This document shows positions 16,822 to 25,137 of a stretch of 64,000 nucleotides of DNA, in pieces. This stretch comes from Bacillus halotolerans. Its GTDB lineage: Bacteria; Bacillota; Bacilli; Bacillales; Bacillaceae. The notes below the pieces were generated by a model. The model worked only from the letters and a program-made list of their open reading frames with translations, made no database searches and was not told the DNA's origin. Both the position numbers and the translations under genes were made by a program. How positions within the stretch are numbered: position 1 is the first letter of the stretch; every line of letters starts with the position of its first letter. Where the stretch lies: contig NZ_LPVF01000012.1 of the NCBI RefSeq assembly GCF_001517105.1, positions 62,001-126,000 on the forward strand, given 5' to 3'.

Positions 16822-17658
16822 TTAATATTTCGACATCGGAGGCATGGTATTCTGCAGCCACATTGGCGCCGGTTTAAGATGAGGCGCAGATGCGAACGCA
16901 ATCGGAGCCGGGATATACCTGAACTCGCCCCGGCCGTCAAAGGCTTCGCCATGAGCCCATCTTCCCTGTGAGCTTTCATCCCCTCTGGAAAAGTTAAACA
17001 GGTCATAGGATACTTCCTGCTTTTCTAGCTCACGCGGAAATGTCGTGGGAACGACAATATCCCGTTCTCTTTCTTCCAGCTCTTTAATCGCTGCATACCA
17101 CATATTTTGATGATAAGTATCCCTTGCAATCAAAAATGACAGCATATCCCTTACACCGGGGTCATCAGTCATGGCGTAAAGCCGTGTCACCTGAAGGCGC
17201 CCCTGGGCTTCCGCATTTAAGTTTGCACGGAAATCCGCCAGCAGATTTCCGCTTGAGATAATGTATTTTGCATTCCACGGATAACCCTCACTATCTGATG
17301 CCATCGCACCCAAGCCGGACACAATAGCGTGCTGAGGATTCATCCCTGACATCACTGCTGCAATAGCGGGGTTGCTTTTATAAGCATTCTCCTGTACATC
17401 AGCAGGAGAATCATCCAGAAGCCTGGAAATCATCGTAGCCAACATTTCCACATGTCCGATCTCTTCCGTCCCCACATCACATAGCAAATCTTTATACTTG
17501 GCATCCGCCCTGCAGTTAAAACCCTGAAACAAATATTGCATCATCACACTAATTTCACCAAATTGGCCGCCCAGCACCTCTTGGAGCTTTTTCGCATAAA
17601 CAGGATCCGGACGGGAAGGCTTTGCCTGATATTGAAGCTCTTTAATATGATAAAACAT
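16822..17658 (-). CDS. yjqC: Manganese catalase-like protein YjqC (CotJC family)
   Basis: 278 residues. Ferritin-like four-helix manganese catalase, related to spore-coat CotJC; candidate metal ligands include the Glu in LGGQFGEISVMMQYL, EEIGHVEM, and Glu/His in the NAEAQGRLQVTRLY and RDTYHQNMW segments. Probably removes H2O2 and may associate with the spore. Sits between prophage regulator genes and yjqB as in 168. Confidence 0.88.
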   Translation of the reverse strand: MFYHIKELQYQAKPSRPDPVYAKKLQEVLGGQFGEISVMMQYLFQGFNCRADAKYKDLLCDVGTEEIGHVEMLATMISRLLDDSPADVQENAYKSNPAIAAVMSGMNPQHAIVSGLGAMASDSEGYPWNAKYIISSGNLLADFRANLNAEAQGRLQVTRLYAMTDDPGVRDMLSFLIARDTYHQNMWYAAIKELEERERDIVVPTTFPRELEKQEVSYDLFNFSRGDESSQGRWAHGEAFDGRGEFRYIPAPIAFASAPHLKPAPMWLQNTMPPMSKY

Positions 17659-17724
17659 CGTTTATTCCTCCCTGCGCATTCAAACAATCACAGCATATGA
17701 AGGAATAGGCAGTTATTGCAGGTC

Positions 17725-18336
17725 CTACTTGCTTCTTTCATAAAAACCAAGCTTAACGGCATTCACATATCGAGAAAAAAGATTGTTTTCTATGTATTGT
17801 CCCTTACGGCAGCCAAAATTGTGAAACAGCGCGCTCCGCTGCGCCGTACTCAGTTCCAGCTGCAGCCCCATCTCCCTTTTCGTCCGATTGACGATATTTT
17901 GCGGATGAACACCTGCCAGCCGGTCTTTTTCACTGACCAGTTCCGCACTGAAACCTGCCTCATTCAGCAACTCGCAAATGGCTGCTGCTTTTATCCGATC
18001 CGCGCCCCCGACCAATGTATGCGGCTTTTTCAGATCACGATAGCCGTGAAATGCCAGCGCGAATCGGTGGGCGTTAACTTTTTCTATGGCAAGCGGTTCA
18101 TCAAAACGAGTGCTTGTCAGGTGGAGCGAACGGTTGTTGTGCTGCTTCAATCCTTCAAAAATATAAATGGAACTTTGATCAGCAAATGCCCGCACCAGTT
18201 CGCTGACGCCCGGCTCAATTCTTCCGCCGTGAGGGCCGAGGACAATATGCTCGCTCCCGCTGTTCTCTTCATAAATAATCCGGTACTCCGATTCAGACGC
18301 AGAAAGAGATAAAAAACTGTCATACATATCTTTCAT
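17725..18336 (-). CDS. yjqB: Poly-gamma-glutamate hydrolase-family protein YjqB
   Basis: 203 residues. Contains the family signature [15 protein letters not shown] (zinc-binding His/Glu, about residues 32-48) of phage gamma-PGA hydrolases. Such enzymes degrade the poly-gamma-glutamate capsule so phage can reach or leave the cell. The symbol follows 168; activity has not been inferred beyond the family. Ribosome site GGAGAG before ATG 18336. Confidence 0.85.
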   Translation of the reverse strand: MKDMYDSFLSLSASESEYRIIYEENSGSEHIVLGPHGGRIEPGVSELVRAFADQSSIYIFEGLKQHNNRSLHLTSTRFDEPLAIEKVNAHRFALAFHGYRDLKKPHTLVGGADRIKAAAICELLNEAGFSAELVSEKDRLAGVHPQNIVNRTKREMGLQLELSTAQRSALFHNFGCRKGQYIENNLFSRYVNAVKLGFYERSK

Positions 18337-18687
18337 GTTAAGCGCTCTCCTTTATCAGTCAGCACCAGTTTACTCTACTCATCTATGAATGAAAACCTTT
18401 TTATCGTATTTCCATATCAGGAGATACATGAAGGGATTTATCGATATATTGCTGAAATGTGTCAACTCTTTCAACAGCTGAAGCGATAGAAAAGTAAGCA
18501 CTTATTTTACTAGAAAGAAAAACTGGGGCGTTTAAATGGGGGCGTTATGCGGTCGATCTACAGGTGGATGAAGTATAAATGTTATAAATCATTCTTTTAA
18601 AAGGCTTATGTAAGCTGGCACGCTATCCATTTTTATCAGTTTGTTTTTGAAAACAGCCTTTTTTTGATGACGAATACATTTGACCAT
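18337..18687. other. Gene-free interval between yjqB and the coat gene
   Basis: About 350 bases without a credible coding frame or hairpin terminator; AT-rich. In 168 this interval, as I recall, holds yjqA, which I cannot find here. Confidence 0.5.
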
Positions 18688-18714
18688 ACCATCTCTTTTT
18701 TAATCCATATAATA
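18688..18714 (+). promoter_or_regulatory. Sigma-K-type promoter for the coat gene
   Basis: -35 ACC (18688-18690), 15-base spacer, -10 CATATAATA (18706-18714), matching AC-N15/16-CATANNNTA. It lies about 30 bases before ATG 18746 and implies late mother-cell expression. Confidence 0.7.
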
Positions 18715-18745
18715 AAACTGATCAAACATTAAAGGAGGGGTTAGT

Positions 18746-18973
18746 ATGGGTTATTATAAAAAATATAAAGAAGAGTATTACACTTACAAAAAGAAGTACT
18801 ACAAGAAGTATTACGACCACGATAAAAAGTATTATGATGATCATGAGAAAGATTATGATTGCGACAAAAAGTACTATGACCATGACAAAAAATATTATGA
18901 CCACGGCAAAAAGTGTTATGATCATGACAAGCATGACTATGATTACAAAGTAGAATATAAAAAGTATTACTAA
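18746..18973 (+). CDS. CotC/CotU-like spore coat protein
   Basis: 75 residues made almost entirely of Tyr, Lys, Asp and His. It opens GYYKKYKEEYYTYKKKYYKK and continues with repeats of the type DHDKKYYD, closely matching CotC and CotU of B. subtilis, outer-coat proteins that are cross-linked during coat maturation. Excellent ribosome site (AAAGGAGGGG) and a sigma-K promoter. Two Cys are present. In 168 cotC and cotU lie elsewhere, so this is either a third paralogue or a relocated copy within the prophage flank. Confidence 0.88.
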   Translation: MGYYKKYKEEYYTYKKKYYKKYYDHDKKYYDDHEKDYDCDKKYYDHDKKYYDHGKKCYDHDKHDYDYKVEYKKYY

Positions 18974-18997
18974 ACCTGTAACTTTCTATTTCTTTTC

Positions 18998-19024
18998 CCC
19001 GGTGATCACCGGGTCTTTTTATTT
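18998..19024 (+). terminator. Terminator of the coat gene
   Basis: Perfect palindrome CCCGGTGATCACCGGG (18998-19013) followed by TCTTTTTATTTT. Confidence 0.85.
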
Positions 19025-19221
19025 TCTATTTGATTGCTCGAAGGTTTTTGCTTTTCTAGATTTCTTGTTAACTTTATGCCTAGCAAATTGTTCATAACTC
19101 TTAACATCCTATTATGACGCGGCGCTCTCCTGCTGTGCCAAATCAGTCAAAAGGTTCTCGCTGCCGTTTGTATGTAAGGGAAAAAAGGAAACTCCATTCA
19201 AGTGAAGCTTCCTTTTTATCA

Positions 19222-20169
19222 TTATAGTTTTTGTTCCATTTTAGCTTTCGTTTTCGGCCCGTAAATGCCGTCTGCCGTTAATCCGCTGACAGATTGAAAG
19301 CGTTTGACAGCATTTGCTGTTTTTGGCCCATATACACCGTCCACCCCATGATTCTTCGCCCCTTTATCAGGATAAAAATAAAGAGCTGCCAGCGCAGTCT
19401 GAACCTGCTTTACTTTTGTGCCTTTTGTCAGCGGGCTCGTTACTTTGATTACCCCCGATGGCAGCGGGTAAGAGGATGCGGCATGGCTTTTAGAGGAAGA
19501 GGCAGTCCCGGAAAGCTTGATCTCCTGTCCGACTTTAATGTAATTTGGATCAGTGATGTGATTTAAGCTTTGCAGCGTTTTCACACTGACACCGTGTGAT
19601 GCTGCGATGCCGGATAGCGTGTCTCCTTTTTTCACATGATACACTTGCGCAGAAGGAGAAGCCTTTTTCGCTGAAACGCTGCCGTTTAATTCCGCTTCAA
19701 TTGCCGCCTTGACTTGCTCCCAGCGCCCCTCTGATAAAATGCGGTGCGGGCAGTATTTTCCGTTCCAGTCTTGGTGCTTTCTGACTCGATCAATTCCCCA
19801 GCCCCGCTCCTTCAAAAGCTGTGCCACAAAAGAGATCGCCAATGCCTCTGCTGCCTCGTACTTTGGGCCTCCCGATTTGCTGTAGCAAATTTCAACGCCA
19901 ATCGACTTGCGGTTGCCTGTACCGTTTGTGCCGTCACCAGTATGCCAAGCGATACGGTTAAGCGGCAATCCTTGAATCACCTCTTTATCATCAACCGCGA
20001 AATGAAAGCTTGTCGAGCTGGTGTTCCCGATCATGTAGCTGATTTCGTTGGCAGCGGACGCGTCGTTTGCCGTGTTGTGAATGGTAATATATTCAGCGGA
20101 CATCGCATTCGGGCATTTCAGGGCGTACTTTGCCTCAGAAACCAAATTTTTCTTCACTTGAATGCTCAC
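19222..20169 (-). CDS. xlyB: N-acetylmuramoyl-L-alanine amidase XlyB
   Basis: 315 residues from GTG 20169 (GGAGAG upstream). Amidase_2 zinc domain at about residues 10-150 (ITIHNTAND, with [15 protein letters not shown]), a LysM domain at about 178-220 ([20 protein letters not shown]) and a C-terminal peptidoglycan-binding domain ([18 protein letters not shown]). Cleaves peptidoglycan for PBSX-mediated lysis. Upstream lies a 20-bp motif also present before xtmA, suggesting late-phase control by Xpf. Confidence 0.95.
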   Translation of the reverse strand: MSIQVKKNLVSEAKYALKCPNAMSAEYITIHNTANDASAANEISYMIGNTSSTSFHFAVDDKEVIQGLPLNRIAWHTGDGTNGTGNRKSIGVEICYSKSGGPKYEAAEALAISFVAQLLKERGWGIDRVRKHQDWNGKYCPHRILSEGRWEQVKAAIEAELNGSVSAKKASPSAQVYHVKKGDTLSGIAASHGVSVKTLQSLNHITDPNYIKVGQEIKLSGTASSSKSHAASSYPLPSGVIKVTSPLTKGTKVKQVQTALAALYFYPDKGAKNHGVDGVYGPKTANAVKRFQSVSGLTADGIYGPKTKAKMEQKL

Positions 20170-20199
20170 CTATCATCTCTCCTTTTTCTTTTTTCATCA

Positions 20200-20219
20200 A
20201 TAGGTGGCATTCGTAGGAC
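20200..20219 (-). promoter_or_regulatory. Candidate Xpf-dependent promoter element of xlyB
   Basis: Minus-strand GTCCTACGAATGCCACCTAT, 17/20 identical to the element ahead of xtmA, ending 30 bases before the xlyB start. Confidence 0.6.
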
Positions 20220-20278
20220 GAAAAGCACCGCTATATGGATAATTGTGCTAACCTAGAGTTCAAAAGGGGGAGACATTC

Positions 20279-20533
20279 TTGAATACGTACTTAATGCTGA
20301 CTACGAGAACAGATCAATTCAATCAGAAGCATGCAGCCGGTCACTATGAATTTTTGGACCGTTTGCAGGCAGAAAAACGCTTAAAAATGTTCGGGCCTTT
20401 CAGCGACGCCACAGGCGGAGCATACGTCATCAAAGCGGGTTCACTGGAAGAGGCGCGCGAAATCGGACCCGCTGATCCATTGGTGTTCAGCGGGTCCTCT
20501 GCGCTGACCATTAAGGAATGGAAGCTGAAATAA
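20279..20533 (+). CDS. YciI-family protein
   Basis: 84 residues from TTG 20279 with GGGGGAG six bases upstream. Ferredoxin-like YciI fold: N-terminal YLMLTTRTDQFNQKHAAGHY containing a conserved His (AAGHYEFL), then GPFSDATGGAYVI and LVFSGSSALTIKEWK. Members are small dimeric proteins, often of unclear function. Divergent from xlyB; shares a terminator with phrA. Confidence 0.8.
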   Translation: MNTYLMLTTRTDQFNQKHAAGHYEFLDRLQAEKRLKMFGPFSDATGGAYVIKAGSLEEAREIGPADPLVFSGSSALTIKEWKLK

Positions 20534-20566
20534 AAAAGACCCTTCCGCAACCGGAGGGTCTTTTCT
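20531..20566. terminator. Bidirectional terminator between the YciI gene and phrA
   Basis: AAAAGACCCTTCCG and CGGAGGGTCTTTT form a stem with A- and T-tracts on both sides, suitable for both convergent genes. Confidence 0.8.
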
Positions 20567-20574
20567 CGTCATCA

Positions 20575-20709
20575 TCATGTTTGATTGCGTGCCGCAATAT
20601 GAAATGTTTTTCCCTCTGCATCTGCTGTTTCTCCTGCATGGACCATCACCTGAGTAAAGCTGAACCCGACCGCAACGAGCAACAAACCTGTCATCCATTT
20701 AGATTTCAT
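20575..20709 (-). CDS. phrA: PhrA signalling peptide precursor
   Basis: 44 residues: MKSKWMTGLLLVAVGFSFTQ (export signal) then a linker ending in FHIAARNQT. The last five residues, ARNQT, are the PhrA pentapeptide that is re-imported through Opp and inhibits RapA. Starts 11 bases inside the end of rapA, so the two are co-transcribed; phr genes usually also have a sigma-H promoter inside rap. In-frame extension upstream is not needed. Confidence 0.95.
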   Translation of the reverse strand: MKSKWMTGLLLVAVGFSFTQVMVHAGETADAEGKTFHIAARNQT

Positions 20710-21835
20710 ATAAACAATCTCCTCTCTGGATTTGTTTTTGTGCGTGCACCATTTTCTCATAAAAGGAAAGTGCTTTTTCAGGCTGTCCGTTCTCTATATA
20801 GTATTGGGCAGCATCATGCGCCAGCTCTTCAATGTAAGGATACAGCATATGTTCTTCAAGAAATTGAAAGGTGTGTGAGACTGATTCTGTGTCAATGTTT
20901 TTTCCGTATAACGCATGTAAAAATTGAAAAAGCTCCACGAATAATTCATCACTATACTGACGGGCGATTTCCAATCCTTGACAATATTGCTTTTGCGCTT
21001 CGGCATCATTTTTTTGTTTATACAGAACTTGTGTTAATGAGTAGATAGAATGCGGAAGATTATCGAACTTTTCCGACTTGCAAATAGAAACAGATTTCTC
21101 AAAGTATTCGGCTGCCTTTTGCAGTTCACCCATTTTCTCGTAACAGTTTCCGAGATTGTAAAGGGCCGAACTGATCAGGCGGGGATTGCCTTCTTTCTTT
21201 GCAAGATCTAAAGCCAGTTCTAAATGGGGCAATGCTCTTTCTGGATACTGCATATCATCATAATTACCTGCAATAACGAATTCACATTGGATTCTGCGGA
21301 CAGTGTACGTTTCATACATCTGATACGTTTCTAACGCCTGAACGGCATAGCTCATAGAGACATAAGTCTGCTTTAAATTGTAAAAGATCTCAGCCATTTT
21401 AAAAGCAAATTCAGCTTTTTCAATGTCGTCTGACACAAGGGCAAGGTTCTTTTCTGCCCTCTTATAGTACATCATGGCACTGACAAACATTTTCTGCTTA
21501 AATTCATACATCCCGCGAAAAAAGTTAAAGTAGTATTCGAGCAGTCCTGTCAGCTTGTACTGATTCCCCTCGATGTCTTCTAATAATTCTGAAAACTCTA
21601 GCTGCGAGGTGTCCTCTCCCAAAGGCTTAATGTAATCCAGCATAACACGGTGCCTAAATTCCATTAAAGAATAATACAGCAGCAAATCTTGATCTTCTTC
21701 CATATCCTCGATTTCTCTTTCTACTTCGAGCTTGACCCGTTCGGCTTCAGCTATGTGAAACTGCCGGATATGGGTATACCATTCATTAATTTTAAGCCCG
21801 ACATAAGAGGACGGAATAGTCTGCTTCATCCTCAA
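20699..21835 (-). CDS. rapA: Response regulator aspartate phosphatase RapA
   Basis: 378 residues from TTG 21835 (GGGGGG upstream). An N-terminal three-helix bundle (to about residue 70) and tetratricopeptide repeats (for example NLGNCYEKMGELQKAAEYFE). Dephosphorylates Spo0F~P and so delays sporulation; inhibited by the PhrA pentapeptide encoded just downstream. A ComA box lies upstream. Confidence 0.96.
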   Translation of the reverse strand: MRMKQTIPSSYVGLKINEWYTHIRQFHIAEAERVKLEVEREIEDMEEDQDLLLYYSLMEFRHRVMLDYIKPLGEDTSQLEFSELLEDIEGNQYKLTGLLEYYFNFFRGMYEFKQKMFVSAMMYYKRAEKNLALVSDDIEKAEFAFKMAEIFYNLKQTYVSMSYAVQALETYQMYETYTVRRIQCEFVIAGNYDDMQYPERALPHLELALDLAKKEGNPRLISSALYNLGNCYEKMGELQKAAEYFEKSVSICKSEKFDNLPHSIYSLTQVLYKQKNDAEAQKQYCQGLEIARQYSDELFVELFQFLHALYGKNIDTESVSHTFQFLEEHMLYPYIEELAHDAAQYYIENGQPEKALSFYEKMVHAQKQIQRGDCLYEI

Positions 21836-21910
21836 TTAATCCCCCCTTTTATATACCCGAGATATGTCATATTTTATCATATTTACAAGAAAAAGAAGAA
21901 CGCAAAAAGA

Positions 21911-21940
21911 CCGCAATTGTCGAATTTCGGCTAACCGCAA
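21911..21940 (-). promoter_or_regulatory. ComA binding site upstream of rapA
   Basis: Minus-strand TTGCGGTTAGCCGAAA (21940-21925) matches TTGCGGNNNNCCGCAA with one mismatch, followed by a third TTGCGG half-site (21916-21911). Explains quorum control of rapA via ComA, as known in 168. A -10-like TATGATAAAAT lies downstream. Confidence 0.75.
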
Positions 21941-22038
21941 AAAAATACAATCACTTCTCAGCATATTGCTTGTTAATTTATGCCCATTGATATAGGATTT
22001 CATTGCACCATTTATTTTTACATATGGAGGAGATTCTA

Positions 22039-22503
22039 TTGAGCCAATCCACTCAAATTGTGAGTCACTTTTTGTCACATCGCAATGTGACGATTGAGCT
22101 GACAGAAAAAATCAGCAAAAATCATTACAGCTACAAACCGACGGAAACATCAATGTCAGCAGAGGAGCTTGTCAAGCACATCCTGACGTCTTTCCATCTG
22201 TTCGCAAATGTCATTAAAGAAGGCAATGCCTCACCTTTTCAAAACCAGCAGGAAGAAACAGAAACAGATCTCAATGTTTTGGCTAAAACGTATACAGAAA
22301 AAACGGCTGCCATCCTTGAGCAGCTGACTGAGGAACACCTTGACAGAGAAATTGACCTGACAGCCTCTTTCGGAAGAAAAGTCACTGGCAGCGCATTGCT
22401 TCAGCTTGCGATGGAGCATGAAATTCACCATAAAGGCAACCTGTTTGTTTATGTAAGAGAAATGGGTCATACGGAGCTGCCGTTTTATCAGCAGCGTATG
22501 TAA
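22039..22503 (+). CDS. yjoA: DinB-family protein YjoA
   Basis: 154 residues from TTG 22039 with GGAGGAG. DinB/YfiT four-helix bundle with three probable metal-ligand His: SAEELVKHILTS, EHEIHHKGNL. Family members are often metal-dependent thiol transferases; no substrate is known. Next to rapA, divergent. Confidence 0.88.
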   Translation: MSQSTQIVSHFLSHRNVTIELTEKISKNHYSYKPTETSMSAEELVKHILTSFHLFANVIKEGNASPFQNQQEETETDLNVLAKTYTEKTAAILEQLTEEHLDREIDLTASFGRKVTGSALLQLAMEHEIHHKGNLFVYVREMGHTELPFYQQRM

Positions 22504-22506
22504 CCT

Positions 22507-22840
22507 AAAAAAAGATACCTGATCTAAAGGTATCTTTTTTTATTGCCTTCAGTTCACAACCGTATCCAATACACCGCGATTCCCAGTGACAGCCGGTATT
22601 TGCATATAGCTGACTGGCTGACCTCATTCAGCCAAATACCGCCCCGAATGACCTGTTTTAACCGGTCAAACTCAACCCCATCTCGTCCTGACACTCATTA
22701 TAGGGCAAATGAATAAAGATATTGAGCATACAAAAATCAAAGAAACACACGTACAAATATTCAAAAAATTTAATTGATTAAAGCGACCTAATCATATATA
22801 ATCTGATAAAAATAGTCGGGTTTTTCAGGAGGCCTTTATC
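22507..22840 (+). other. yjoA terminator and gene-free interval with an inverted repeat
   Basis: AAAAAAAGATACC ... GGTATCTTTTTTT (22507-22541) is the yjoA terminator. The next 300 bases have no gene but contain GGTATTTG (22595-22602) and CAAATACC (22633-22640) enclosing smaller complementary pieces, a possible structured element. A TATAAT-like box lies near 22795, about 45 bases before yjnA. Confidence 0.5.
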
Positions 22841-23605
22841 ATGAGTGTTAGCATCATTTTGATGGGTTTGTTAGTCGGTGTCTTAGTCGGATTGACAGGT
22901 GTAGGCGGAGCTGCGCTTTTAACTCCTCTTTTAATAGTGCTTGGAATCAATCCTTCCATTGCGGTCGGTACGGACCTTGTCTATAACTCGATCACCAAGC
23001 TGTTTGGTGTTGCGTCCCATTGGCGGCAGAAAACAATCAATTTTAAATTGGTAAAATACTTAGCCATCGGCAGTATTCCGAGTGCTTCTATAGCCATTGG
23101 CATACTTCATTTGTTCCCCGCCTTCCACCAGCATCAGGAAGAGATTATTAAACACGCTCTTGGTTATGTGTTGACCCTAGTTGCCATTTCGATTATCGTC
23201 CGCCTGTTTCTGGACAAAAAACTTCGCCCGAACCGCTGGCAGCTGATGCCGCTAGAAGATAAGCGGATGCTTACGATTCTTATCGGTGTCGTGTTTGGAT
23301 TTATCGTCGGCTTAACGTCGATCGGTTCCGGCTCGTTGTTTGCGATTGCTATGCTGTACTTATTTAAAATGAAAACATCCGACATTGTCGGAACAGATAT
23401 TGCGCATGCTTTTCTGCTCGTTACTGCGGCAGGTATTTTAAATGCAAGCTTCGGGAGCGTTGATTATTTGTTAGCGGCCAATTTGCTTATCGGTTCCATA
23501 CCGGGGGTGCTGGTTGGCAGTCATCTCTCACCTAGATTTTCACCCCGTCCGCTGCAATTTATTATGGCATCCATTATCTTAATCAGCGGCTTGAAGCTGA
23601 TTTAA
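22841..23605 (+). CDS. yjnA: TauE/SafE-family sulfite/anion exporter YjnA
   Basis: 254 residues, about eight membrane segments. Two repeats of the TauE/SafE signature: GLTGVGGAALLTPLLIVLG at about residue 17 and GLTSIGSGSLFAIAML at about 152. Likely exports sulfite or a small organosulfur anion; substrate unknown. AGGAGG ribosome site. Convergent with uxaA. Confidence 0.9.
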   Translation: MSVSIILMGLLVGVLVGLTGVGGAALLTPLLIVLGINPSIAVGTDLVYNSITKLFGVASHWRQKTINFKLVKYLAIGSIPSASIAIGILHLFPAFHQHQEEIIKHALGYVLTLVAISIIVRLFLDKKLRPNRWQLMPLEDKRMLTILIGVVFGFIVGLTSIGSGSLFAIAMLYLFKMKTSDIVGTDIAHAFLLVTAAGILNASFGSVDYLLAANLLIGSIPGVLVGSHLSPRFSPRPLQFIMASIILISGLKLI

Positions 23606-23606
23606 T

Positions 23607-23643
23607 CAAGAAGGCTATCCTGTACAGGATAGCCTTTCTTGGT
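23607..23643. terminator. Bidirectional terminator between yjnA and uxaA
   Basis: AAGAAGGCTATCCTG-TA-CAGGATAGCCTTTCTT: a near-perfect dyad at 23608-23640. Confidence 0.85.
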
Positions 23644-25137
23644 TTATAACGTCACACCCGATTTAAAAATGGCAAGCTCTCTGAAGTCATTTTTTTCGTG
23701 ATTCACAAGCTCTCCGCTTGCAACCTTCGTGATATAATCGATAAACTCACGAAGCACAAATTCCTCACGAACATCATCCTCTGCTAAGAGGCCTGCGTTA
23801 AAATCAATCCAGTGCGGCTTCGTCTCGTACAGCTGTGTATTCGTCGCCACCTTTACAGTTGGAACAAAGGTGCCGAACGGCGTGCCACGCCCCGTTGTAA
23901 ACAAAACAATGTGACAGCCGGCCGCAGCCAATGCGGAGGAGGCGATTAAATCATTGCCTGGCGCGCTCAATAGTGTCAGTCCGTTTGTCTGAAGCACTTC
24001 ACCGTATTTTAATACATCTGAGACAGGAGAAATCCCCGCCTTTTGCGTGCAGCCCAGCGATTTATCCTCAAGGGTAGAAATGCCGCCTGCTTTGTTGCCT
24101 GGCGAAGGGTTTTCGTACACCGGCTGATCATGCTGTATAAAATATTGTTTAAAATCAATGATTAAATCGACAATCTTATGGAATACCTCTTCATTGGCAG
24201 CCCGCTGCATCAGCAGCGTTTCCGCCCCGAACATCTCCGGCACCTCCGTCAGCACCGTGCTGCCTCCCTGCGCAATGATATAATCAGAAAATCGTCCGAG
24301 CAATGGGTTCGCTGTGATGCCGGAAAAACCGTCAGATCCCCCGCATTTCAACCCTATTTTCAGTTCAGAAAGCGGGATGTCTTCCCGTTTATCCCCTTTG
24401 GCCGCTTCATGGATGTCCTTCAGCAATGCGACACCTGCCTCCATTTCGTCTGTCACCGACTGGGATTCGAGAAACTTCACCCGATCCTTGTTGACATCCT
24501 GAAGCGCTTTTTTCATTGCTGCCAGCTCGTTATTTTCACAGCCGAGCCCCAGCACCAAGACACCGCCGGCATTTGGATGGCGAATGGCGTTCAGCAGGAT
24601 TTGCCTAGTATTTTCGTGATCATCGCCAAGCTGTGAGCATCCGTATTGATGTTTTAGCACTAATACGTTGTCAAACGGGGCAATATCCCCCGTTTCTCTG
24701 ACAAACCGCTGGAGCATTTTTTCGGCTATTCCATTGACACAGCCGACGGTTGGCACGATCCATAATTCATTGCGAACACCGGCATTGCCGTTTTCTCTTC
24801 TATATCCTTTAAATGTCCGGTCCTCATGTGTGTATGGATTTTGTTCAAATCTCGGTGTATAACTGTACGTTTGGATATCAGATAAATTTGTTTTTGTATT
24901 ATGAACATGAACATGCTCCCCAATACAAATATCTTTTAACGCATGCCCGATCGGAAACCCGTATTTGATGATGCTGTCGTTTTCCTTTATATGCTGCAGT
25001 GCAATCTTATGGCCTCTTTTCATATCATCTTTTACTTCAATCGATATGCCGTCCGCGTTCAGCAGCTCTCCCTTCCGAATATCACGCAGAGCAAGCAAGA
25101 CATTATCCTGTCTATGAATTTTTATAAATGATTTCAC
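23644..25137 (-). CDS. uxaA: Altronate dehydratase UxaA
   Basis: 497 residues from GTG 25137, overlapping the uxaB stop (GTGA) with GGGGGAAAG upstream. Converts D-altronate to 2-keto-3-deoxygluconate in galacturonate breakdown. An N-terminal SAF domain (residues 1-75) and a large UxaA domain with conserved Cys (LKHQYGCSQLGDDHENT, LGLGCENNE, GLKCGGSDGFSGITANP). Last gene of the hexuronate operon. Confidence 0.95.
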   Translation of the reverse strand: MKSFIKIHRQDNVLLALRDIRKGELLNADGISIEVKDDMKRGHKIALQHIKENDSIIKYGFPIGHALKDICIGEHVHVHNTKTNLSDIQTYSYTPRFEQNPYTHEDRTFKGYRRENGNAGVRNELWIVPTVGCVNGIAEKMLQRFVRETGDIAPFDNVLVLKHQYGCSQLGDDHENTRQILLNAIRHPNAGGVLVLGLGCENNELAAMKKALQDVNKDRVKFLESQSVTDEMEAGVALLKDIHEAAKGDKREDIPLSELKIGLKCGGSDGFSGITANPLLGRFSDYIIAQGGSTVLTEVPEMFGAETLLMQRAANEEVFHKIVDLIIDFKQYFIQHDQPVYENPSPGNKAGGISTLEDKSLGCTQKAGISPVSDVLKYGEVLQTNGLTLLSAPGNDLIASSALAAAGCHIVLFTTGRGTPFGTFVPTVKVATNTQLYETKPHWIDFNAGLLAEDDVREEFVLREFIDYITKVASGELVNHEKNDFRELAIFKSGVTL

